Assembly: GCA_964409775.1 (NCBI GenBank)
Contig: CAYPEI010000010.1
Span: 53,065 to 117,064, forward strand
Direction of reading: 5' to 3'
Origin: JAHBXL01 sp964409775
GTDB lineage: Bacteria; Planctomycetota; Phycisphaerae; Phycisphaerales; UBA1924
Length of the DNA stretch: 64,000 nt
In this document: piece after piece, positions 58,202 to 64,000 of the stretch
Numbering within the stretch: position 1 is the first letter of the stretch
How the letters are laid out: each line of letters begins with the position of its first letter
Program-made: the position numbers and the translations under genes
The notes under the pieces: generated by a model
Told to the model about the DNA's origin: nothing
Seen by the model: only the letters and a program-made list of their open reading frames with translations
The model's database searches: none

Positions 58202-60415
58202 ATGTCGCCCCGCACCGATTCCGCCCGTCAGGTTCACAGCGCCTCTGCACTTCTCATCGCCGTCGGCATGGCCTGCTCGACTCTGGCCTCCCTTGCGGCC
58301 GCGCCCGCCTTCGCGCAAGACGCCCGCGCGGCCGTCGCCAAGCAGGCCGACTCCGTGCCCATCCGCAAGATCGTTCTCTATCGCTCCGGCGTCGGGTATT
58401 TCGAGCGCATGGGAACCGTCGACGGCATGGCCGAGGTTCAACTCCGCTTCAACGCCGAGCAGATCAACGACATCCTCAAGTCCATGGTGCTCCTCGATCT
58501 TGATGGCGGGCGGATCGACACGGTCTCCTACGCCTCCAAGGAACCGCTCACCAAGCGTCTCGCATCGTTCGGCGTCAACATCTCGAACAACCCCAGCGTC
58601 CCCGACCTGCTGGGCCAACTCCGGGGCGCGCCTCTGAAGGTCGTCGTCTCCGGCGAGCAGATCTCCGGCACAGTCCTGGGCGTAGAGGACCGGACCCTCC
58701 CCCCGCGCGAGAATCAGCAGCCGGTCAAGGTGGCCCATCTCAACATGGTCACGGCCACCGGTCTGCGCTCGATCGCCATCACCGACGTCTCCTCGTTCGA
58801 GATCCTCGACAAGGAACTCGCCGGCGAGTTGAACAAGGCCCTCGCGACGCTCGCCGAGTACCGCGCCGATCGCACCAAGACCGTTGACCTTCGCTTCGCC
58901 GGGCAGGGCTCGCGCCGCGTCGTCGTGGGATATGTCCACGAGATGCCCGTCTGGAAGACCTCCTATCGCCTGATCATCCCCGAAGCCCAGCCGAGCGCCA
59001 AGGCAGGCGAGGGTGGCGCCGCGAGCAAGGGCGAGGTGATGCTCCAGGGATGGGCCATCGTCGAGAACACCACCGATCAGGACTGGGACAAGGTCACGAT
59101 GGCCCTTGTCTCCGGCAGACCCGTCTCGTTCCAAATGGATCTCTACGAGCCGCTGTACACCTTCCGGCCCACGCTCCCGGTGCCGACCATTCCGGGCGTG
59201 ATGCCGCGGAGTTATGCCGGCGGAATGGACCGTCAGGAAAAGAGCGATGCCGGGCCCCGTGGCGGTGGCGATACCGCCGGGCGGGCCCTCGCTCGGCGTT
59301 CCGGCGCTCCCGGCGCACCGCCCGCCGCTCCCCGGCCCGCCGCCGAGCCGGCGATGGCCGCCATGGCCGAGGCCGCGGGCAACTACGCCTACGCGGGGAT
59401 CGAGGGTGGCGATCTCGCGGACTACGCCGCGCAGTCTCAGGCCCGCGCCGGCGAGGTCGGCGAGGTCTTCCAGTACACCCTGAACACGCCCGTGAGCATC
59501 GAGCGGCAGCGCTCCGCCATGATCCCCATCCTCACATCCAATATCCCGGGCAGGCGTGTCAGCATCTTCAATCTCGCCGACGGGTCAGAGCACCCCATGC
59601 GTGGTGTCGAACTCGTCAACGACTCCAACCTGCAGATCCTGCCCGGACCGATCAGCGTCTTCGACGGCGCGGCCTACGCGGGCGATGCCCAGATCGGCCA
59701 TGTCGGCCAGGGTGACAAGCGGCTGCTCGCATACTCGGTCGATCTCGATGTCGACACCCAGACCAAGCAGGAGGACAGCAACAACATCGTCAAACTGCGC
59801 ATCGTCAACGGTCTGATCGAGCAGACCGTCAAGAGCCAGACCAGCCTGACTTACACCTTCAAGAACAAAGACGAGAAGCGCCCTCGCACCCTGTTTGTCG
59901 AGCACCCCAAGGCCGGCGGCGGCTGGAGCCTTGTCAACCCCGCCAAGCCCGAGAACGAGACGCAGACGCACTACCGCTTCGTCGTCGAGATCGAGGCCGG
60001 CAAGCACGCCGAGTTGCCGGTGGTCAGCGAGCGCACCATCCGGCAGTCCATCGGCGTGCTGGACATGAACATCGCGGCTCTCGTCGCCTTCAACCGCGAC
60101 GGGAAACTCTCCGACAAGGCCCTGGAGGCGGTGCGGAAGGCCGCGAGCATGCAGGCGGCGATCAACGACACCGAGCGCCAGATCAATCAGTTCAACGAGC
60201 AGACCGCCGCGATCAGCACCGAGCAGAACCGCATCCGCGAGAACATGGGCAAGGTCGAGCGGACCAGCGAACTCTACAAGCGCTACGTCACCAAACTCAA
60301 CGATCAGGAAACCGAACTCGAGAACATCAACGACAAGCGCACCGCCGCCCAGCAGCGGATCGAGCAGCAGCGAAACGAGTTCAACGGCTATCTCCGCGGG
60401 CTCAACGTGGAATGA
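58202..60415 (+). CDS. DUF4139 domain protein
   Basis: A 737-residue exported protein: signal SASALLIAVGMACSTLASLA ... APAFAQ, then the mucoidy-inhibitor/DUF4139-like domain (KIVLYRSGVGYFERMGTVDG, VVVGYVHEMPVWKTSYRLII, GWAIVENTTDQDWDKVTMAL), an Ala/Pro-rich linker near 355-390, and a coiled coil from about 640 (INDTERQINQFNEQTAAIST). AGGAG stands 7 bases before ATG 58202. A surface or envelope role is inferred from the signal; no enzyme activity is known. It is monocistronic, 12 bp from the convergent MoxR gene. Confidence 0.82.
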   Translation: MSPRTDSARQVHSASALLIAVGMACSTLASLAAAPAFAQDARAAVAKQADSVPIRKIVLYRSGVGYFERMGTVDGMAEVQLRFNAEQINDILKSMVLLDLDGGRIDTVSYASKEPLTKRLASFGVNISNNPSVPDLLGQLRGAPLKVVVSGEQISGTVLGVEDRTLPPRENQQPVKVAHLNMVTATGLRSIAITDVSSFEILDKELAGELNKALATLAEYRADRTKTVDLRFAGQGSRRVVVGYVHEMPVWKTSYRLIIPEAQPSAKAGEGGAASKGEVMLQGWAIVENTTDQDWDKVTMALVSGRPVSFQMDLYEPLYTFRPTLPVPTIPGVMPRSYAGGMDRQEKSDAGPRGGGDTAGRALARRSGAPGAPPAAPRPAAEPAMAAMAEAAGNYAYAGIEGGDLADYAAQSQARAGEVGEVFQYTLNTPVSIERQRSAMIPILTSNIPGRRVSIFNLADGSEHPMRGVELVNDSNLQILPGPISVFDGAAYAGDAQIGHVGQGDKRLLAYSVDLDVDTQTKQEDSNNIVKLRIVNGLIEQTVKSQTSLTYTFKNKDEKRPRTLFVEHPKAGGGWSLVNPAKPENETQTHYRFVVEIEAGKHAELPVVSERTIRQSIGVLDMNIAALVAFNRDGKLSDKALEAVRKAASMQAAINDTERQINQFNEQTAAISTEQNRIRENMGKVERTSELYKRYVTKLNDQETELENINDKRTAAQQRIEQQRNEFNGYLRGLNVE

Positions 60416-60427
60416 ACGGGACCACCC

Positions 60428-61429
60428 TCACGCCGGGCTTTCCACCGTCTCCAGCACACCCTGCAGGATCGCCTGCGGCGATCCCGGCGGGTACGACTCC
60501 TCATCCCCGTGCCGCACCCGCGCCGAGGTGTACGCCTTCGCGATGATCCGGTGTGCGCACACCGGCAGGATGTTCGCCGTGATGTCCTCGGGGATGCAAT
60601 AGTCCCGCCCGTCCAGCACCGCTGTCGCCCGGGCCGCCTGCGCCAGCGCCAGCGCGCCCCGCGGCGAAAGGCCCACCTGCAGGTCCTCCCGCCTCCGGGT
60701 CGCGTTCGCGATCTCCACGATGTACTCAACCAGAGCCTTCTCCAGCCGCACCGCGTCCACCTGCCGCTGCAGCCTCACCACATCGTCCCGGTGCAGCACC
60801 GGCTTCAGGTCCCGCAACTCGGTGTCCGCCGGCCGCTCCGCCAGCACCCGCGCCTCATCCGCCGCCGACGGATACCCCAGACCGATCCTCATCAGGAACC
60901 GGTCCAGTTGGTTCTCCGGCAGCAGATACGTTCCCTCAAAGTCAAACGGATTCTGCGTCGCGATCAGCATGAACGGCTGCTCGAGCGGATACGTGCGACC
61001 GTCGATCGTCACCGTCGCCTCGCTCATCGCCTCCAGCAGCGCGGTCTGCGTCCGCGGCGGAGTCCGGTTGATCTCATCCGCCAGCACAACGTTCGCAAAG
61101 ATCGGGCCCTTCTTGAACGTGAACCCCGCGCCCCCGGCCCCTCCCGCCTCGCCGTTGCTCTTCCCATTGCCCGCCTCGCCCCGCGTGTAGATCGTCACCC
61201 CGAGGATGTCCGACGGCAGCAGGTCCGGCGTCAGTTGCACGCGCGAAAACGAACAATCCACCGACCGCGCCAGGGCCGTGGCCAGAACGGTCTTGCCCAC
61301 CCCCGGAACGTCCTCGATCAGCACGTGTCCCTTGGCCAGCAGGCAGCAGATGACCTGATCGATCGCCCGGGCGTTCCCGAGAAATACCCGGGCAATGTTC
61401 GTGCGAAGCAGTTCGATCGGTCCGGCCAT
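60428..61429 (-). CDS. MoxR family AAA ATPase
   Basis: A 333-residue cytoplasmic AAA+ ATPase: Walker A VPGVGKTVLATALA (about 41-54), Walker B ANVVLADEINRTPPRTQTAL, sensor ATQNPFDFEGTYLLPENQLD with the Arg-rich helix, and the lid domain LSPRGALALAQAARATAVLD. MoxR ATPases work with DUF58/VWA proteins as chaperone-like assemblers. An unusual Gly/Ala/Ser-rich insertion of about 20 residues (near 85-105, RGEAGNGKSNGEAGGAGGAG) lies just after LLPSDILGVTIY. ATG 61429 is chosen; a longer frame back to 61528 overlaps the divergent promoter. In this genome it is separated by about 42 kb from DUF58 and the transglutaminase. Confidence 0.9.
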   Translation of the reverse strand: MAGPIELLRTNIARVFLGNARAIDQVICCLLAKGHVLIEDVPGVGKTVLATALARSVDCSFSRVQLTPDLLPSDILGVTIYTRGEAGNGKSNGEAGGAGGAGFTFKKGPIFANVVLADEINRTPPRTQTALLEAMSEATVTIDGRTYPLEQPFMLIATQNPFDFEGTYLLPENQLDRFLMRIGLGYPSAADEARVLAERPADTELRDLKPVLHRDDVVRLQRQVDAVRLEKALVEYIVEIANATRRREDLQVGLSPRGALALAQAARATAVLDGRDYCIPEDITANILPVCAHRIIAKAYTSARVRHGDEESYPPGSPQAILQGVLETVESPA

Positions 61430-61476
61430 GGAGCGCTCACGCCTGTGTTTACCGGCTTCACGCCGGTCTGTGCGGA

Positions 61477-61482
61477 GTATAC
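61477..61482 (-). promoter_or_regulatory. candidate -10 element for the MoxR gene
   Basis: TATACT on the minus strand, about 48 bp before the ATG at 61429. No good -35 is visible at the right spacing. An ACCGGC-TTCAC-GCCGGT hairpin (61452-61468) lies just downstream in the leader. Confidence 0.35.
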
Positions 61483-61530
61483 GTGCCGCCGTGCGCCGGG
61501 GGTTCACGTTCCGGTTAACCTCACGCATTC

Positions 61531-62508
61531 ATGCCCGACCAGTCCCGCCAGCGCGACCCCACGACCGCCCCGACCCCTGTCGCCCACGACCTGGGACAGG
61601 AACTCGGCGGAGATCTGCCCTGCGTCGTCTGCGGGTACAACCTCCGCGGCCTCTCCATCCGGTCGCTCTGCCCCGAATGCGGAACCGGCATCCGCGCCAC
61701 CATCCTCGCGCTCGTGGATCCATTCGCCAGCGAACTGCAGCCGATCCGTTTCCCGCGCCTCATCGCCGCGATGATCAACATCTGGACCGGCGGCGCTCTG
61801 TTCGCCGTGCTCCTCGGATGGCTGCCCATCGTCTACGACCTCATCAATGTGACCGGATGGCGCGTGCAGCGGCCCGATGTCGCGGCGGGCGTCATCGCTG
61901 CCATGGCCGTCTCCGCAACCGGTGCGATCGCGATCGTCCGCCCGCATGGCCGCGTCGGGCTCGCCGGCCCGCTGCTGGCGGTGCTCGGCATCATGCTCTA
62001 CGCCCCCGCCGCGCTCGCCGTCTACTTCTACGACGGGCTCACCGCCGGACCCCTCGGGCCCAGATACCTCTCCGGCTGGAACCCCACCGCGCGTGAAACC
62101 CGGCTCGGGCTCGCCGTGTGGGCATCGTTTGCCGCGATTGTCCTCTGCCTGCGTCCCATGGCCCGCGTACTCGTCGCCCGAAGCCTCGCGATTCGGACCG
62201 GGCGCGTCGACCGGCAGACGCTGTACGCCATGGCGTTCGCCGCGGCGATCGGCGCGCTCGGACACGGTCTCGGCGGCCTGGCCGTGTGGCTTACGACCAC
62301 CGGCCGACCGCCCGCGCTCGCCGACCTCGCGCGAATCGCCGGGCTCATCCTTCTCGCCACAGGCGCACTGCTCTTCACCGCCGGCGTGTTCGGTTCGCTG
62401 CTGGACACCATCCGCATCGCCGGCGCCATCGCCGTCCCCGGGCCCACCCTGCCGCAGGTCCTCGGTCCTGCCGCTTCCGACGGTGCCCCTCGCGAGGCAG
62501 ACACGTGA
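61531..62508 (+). CDS. membrane protein with N-terminal zinc ribbon
   Basis: A 325-residue protein: cytoplasmic N-terminal zinc ribbon LPCVVCGYNLRGLSIRSLCP...CPECG (two CxxC-like pairs), then about seven hydrophobic segments (near 80-100, 115-135, 140-160, 190-205, 225-250, 275-300). No family recognised. The same CxxCxYxLRG ribbon occurs at the C-terminus of the protein at 18952, also beside a MoxR/DUF58-type gene set. ATG 61531 is the first start in the open frame. The stop overlaps the metallopeptidase start (GTGA). Confidence 0.75.
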   Translation: MPDQSRQRDPTTAPTPVAHDLGQELGGDLPCVVCGYNLRGLSIRSLCPECGTGIRATILALVDPFASELQPIRFPRLIAAMINIWTGGALFAVLLGWLPIVYDLINVTGWRVQRPDVAAGVIAAMAVSATGAIAIVRPHGRVGLAGPLLAVLGIMLYAPAALAVYFYDGLTAGPLGPRYLSGWNPTARETRLGLAVWASFAAIVLCLRPMARVLVARSLAIRTGRVDRQTLYAMAFAAAIGALGHGLGGLAVWLTTTGRPPALADLARIAGLILLATGALLFTAGVFGSLLDTIRIAGAIAVPGPTLPQVLGPAASDGAPREADT

Positions 62509-62960
62509 ACGACGAGCATCGTCAGCGCTTCGATCGCCTGTTCGACGATGTGGTCGCCGAGTTGCCGCCGCTCATCGCCGCACTCGTCCAGGACGTCCCG
62601 ATCGTCATCCTCGATCGGCCTACTACCGACATGGTCGATCGGCTCCGTCGTGAAGGACTGCTCGGTTCCGATGAAGACGGCTCCGACCTCTGCGGACTGC
62701 ATTCCGGAGTCGGCCTCACCGAGCGCTCCATCGAGGATCCCGCCAGTTGGGGCGCCGACCTTGGCGTTCCGGAACACGTCCACCTGTTCAGGGAGGGGAT
62801 TGTCGCTCTGGCCTTCGAGTCACTCGGAAAGGACGCACACTGGGAAGCCCCCGGCGTTGACGAGGAGATCTACGAGGAAATCCGGATCACCCTCCTCCAC
62901 GAACTGGGGCACCACGTCGGCCTCGATGAAGACGACCTCCACGATCTCGGGTATTCCTGA
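62505..62960 (+). CDS. minimal zincin-like metallopeptidase family protein
   Basis: A 151-residue protein with HELGHHVGLDEDDLHDLG near the C-terminus: the HExxH zinc motif in the short metallopeptidase family (DUF1025/MMP-like, TTHA0227-type). The N-terminal part has FDRLFDDVVAELPPLIAALV and IVILDRPTTDMV. No signal peptide is seen; the family's peptidase activity is not well established. The start is GTG 62505, overlapping the previous gene's stop by 4 bp, so translation is coupled. It ends 40 bp before the convergent tRNA-His gene. Confidence 0.82.
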   Translation: MNDEHRQRFDRLFDDVVAELPPLIAALVQDVPIVILDRPTTDMVDRLRREGLLGSDEDGSDLCGLHSGVGLTERSIEDPASWGADLGVPEHVHLFREGIVALAFESLGKDAHWEAPGVDEEIYEEIRITLLHELGHHVGLDEDDLHDLGYS

Positions 62961-63000
62961 GGCTCGTGGGAAGCGGCGGGCAATCTGCCTGGAGGTGAAG

Positions 63001-63075
63001 GGTGGCTGACGGGACTCGAACCCGCGACCCCGGGAATCACAATCCCGTGCTCTAACCAACTGAGCTACAACCACC
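63001..63075 (-). tRNA. tRNA-His (anticodon GTG)
   Basis: The minus strand folds as a cloverleaf: acceptor GTGGTTG paired with CAGCCAC, D arm GCTCAGTTGGTTAGAGC, anticodon arm CGGGATTGTGATTCCCG with GTG in the loop, and T arm GCGGGTTCGAATCCCGT. The histidine-specific extra G(-1) is encoded at 63075 opposite C73 at 63001. CCA is not encoded. Confidence 0.96.
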
Positions 63076-63101
63076 GACTTGGCGCCTTTTAGGGCGGCGA
63101 G

Positions 63102-63131
63102 AGTTTAGGCCGCTTGCTCGTGGATTGTCTC
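63102..63131 (-). promoter_or_regulatory. weak candidate promoter for tRNA-His
   Basis: GAGACA (63131-63126), 18-bp spacer, TAAACT (63107-63102), about 25 bp upstream of the mature tRNA end. Found by eye. Confidence 0.3.
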
Positions 63132-63299
63132 TGCCTCCGGCGGCCGAAACCGGCCTGCCACCGCCCTCCGCGGTTCCCGGAATCGGTGGACGAGGCTATC
63201 GTGGTGACCCGGAATTCAGGCCCGGCTTGTCCGTTCGGGCCGACTTCGACAACCCGCCCCGGCCGCGAGGCTTCTGATTCGCACTTCGAGGAGATCACC

Positions 63300-64000
63300 A
63301 TGCCCACCGCCAGCCCCGCCTCCCCCGCCACGAGCGCGAGCAAGTCCACGCTCGATCTGTCCGCCTCGCGCGTCCACCGGAATCTCGCCCCGGCGCGGCT
63401 GGTCGAACTGGCGATCTTGCGGGGCGAGGGAACGCTGGCGAACAACGGCGGGCTGGTCTGCCGGACCGGCGACCGAACGGGCCGCTCCCCCAAGGACAAG
63501 TACCTCGAAGACACCTCCGCCATCCACGACAAGATCGGCTGGGGCGGTTTCAACTCCCCGATCACCCCCGACAACTTCGATCTGGTCCACAAGATCGCGA
63601 CCGACCACCTGAACGCCCAGAAGGACCTGTTCGTGTTCGAGGGCTTTGTCGGCGCGGACCCGCAGTACCGCCTCGGCGCCCGCGTCGTCACCGAGCAGGC
63701 ATGGCACTCCCTGTTCATCCGCACCCTCTTCATCCCGACCGACTCCCCCGCCGCCGGCAAGAACGCCCAGTGGAAGCACGACTGGACGATCATCAACGCC
63801 GGCAAGCGCCGCCTCACCGCCGACGAGCAGGCCAAACTCGGCGTCAAGAGCCCGGTCATCATCGCCCAGTCTCTCACACGCAAACTCGTCGTCATCGTCG
63901 GCAGCGAATACGCCGGCGAGATGAAGAAGTCCCTCTTCTACGCCATGAACTTCGACATGCCCGAGGTCGGCGTCTTCCCGATGCACTGCTCGGCCAACGT
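63300..64000 (+). CDS. pckA: phosphoenolpyruvate carboxykinase (ATP), N-terminal part
   Basis: The first 233 residues of ATP-dependent PEP carboxykinase (oxaloacetate + ATP to PEP, gluconeogenesis), cut by the window end. Family landmarks: CRTGDRTGRSPKDKYLED (substrate Arg in TGRSPKDK), LFVFEGFVGADPQYRLGARV, AWHSLFIRTLFIP and KKSLFYAMNFDMPEVGVFPM just before the nucleotide P-loop region, which lies outside. ATG 63300 has GAGGAG 6 bases upstream. The N-terminal ~15 residues are Ala/Ser/Pro-rich. It is monocistronic as far as seen. Confidence 0.93.
   Translation, partial: MPTASPASPATSASKSTLDLSASRVHRNLAPARLVELAILRGEGTLANNGGLVCRTGDRTGRSPKDKYLEDTSAIHDKIGWGGFNSPITPDNFDLVHKIATDHLNAQKDLFVFEGFVGADPQYRLGARVVTEQAWHSLFIRTLFIPTDSPAAGKNAQWKHDWTIINAGKRRLTADEQAKLGVKSPVIIAQSLTRKLVVIVGSEYAGEMKKSLFYAMNFDMPEVGVFPMHCSAN

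Noticed and set aside
54757..58503. 1248-codon open frame on the plus strand opposite the FAD/Fe-S dehydrogenase
   Set aside because: Arg/His/Pro-rich with no recognisable domain; the minus-strand gene has complete FAD, Fe-S and CCG motifs.
1..64000. CRISPR array or prophage
   Set aside because: No regularly spaced direct repeats, no integrase, capsid or tail genes were seen.

Overview
The window is about 68% GC, tightly packed and almost entirely coding. It looks like the chromosome of a planctomycete, most likely class Phycisphaerae / order Phycisphaerales. The signs are: a secreted protein ending in a dockerin-like duplex that closes in FAGGC; two membrane proteins with the CPxCxYxLRG...CPECG zinc ribbon; Tat-exported Gfo/Idh/MocA oxidoreductases; a ThuA-DUF1080 fusion; a GldA/F/G-DUF4340 transporter operon; and a MoxR/DUF58/transglutaminase set. 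These assignments were made by reading, without database searches.

Layout. 0-5.5 kb: the N-terminal end of a DUF4011-type helicase (minus strand, cut by the window edge), then a four-gene ABC exporter operon (ATPase, permease, GldG-like, DUF4340). 5.5-14.3 kb: asnB, a small unknown gene, a stand-alone LigD phosphoesterase-like protein, a TPR lipoprotein, ppk2, fumC, a GxxExxY gene enclosed by a 30-bp inverted repeat, and rny with a long non-coding leader preceded by a strong-looking sigma70 promoter. 14.3-19.7 kb: a PilZ protein, a TgpA-like transglutaminase, a DUF58 protein and a zinc-ribbon membrane protein. 19.7-27 kb: a repeat-rich gap carrying the remnant of a duplicated redoxin gene, then the redoxin, a class IV aminotransferase plus sulfotransferase pair, folD (with three altered active-site residues), panD, a small unknown gene, a GNAT, a nucleoside-type MFS transporter and trpD.

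27-34 kb: an operon of a very long disordered membrane protein, a two-VWA-domain membrane protein and a methyltransferase. 34-53 kb: apbE and a region rich in carbohydrate and glycoprotein functions: an SUMF1-domain protein, two Gfo/Idh/MocA proteins around cutC, a GH29 fucosidase fused to a PhoD phosphatase, a TlpA-like lipoprotein, the dockerin protein, ThuA-DUF1080, an M60 peptidase, a sugar isomerase/epimerase-like protein and a GH95-like glycosidase. Together these suggest processing of fucosylated glycans or glycoproteins with oxidation to 3-keto sugars, although the genes lie in several transcription units.

53-64 kb: a DciA-like protein, an orphan OppF-type ATPase, a CDGSH iron-sulfur protein, a 1063-residue FAD/Fe-S dehydrogenase, a DUF4139 protein, the MoxR ATPase (about 42 kb from its usual DUF58/transglutaminase partners), a second zinc-ribbon membrane protein, a minimal metallopeptidase, tRNA-His and the start of an ATP-type PEP carboxykinase. 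No CRISPR array, rRNA, integrase or transposase gene was seen. The only clearly mobile-looking unit is the inverted-repeat-bounded GxxExxY gene.
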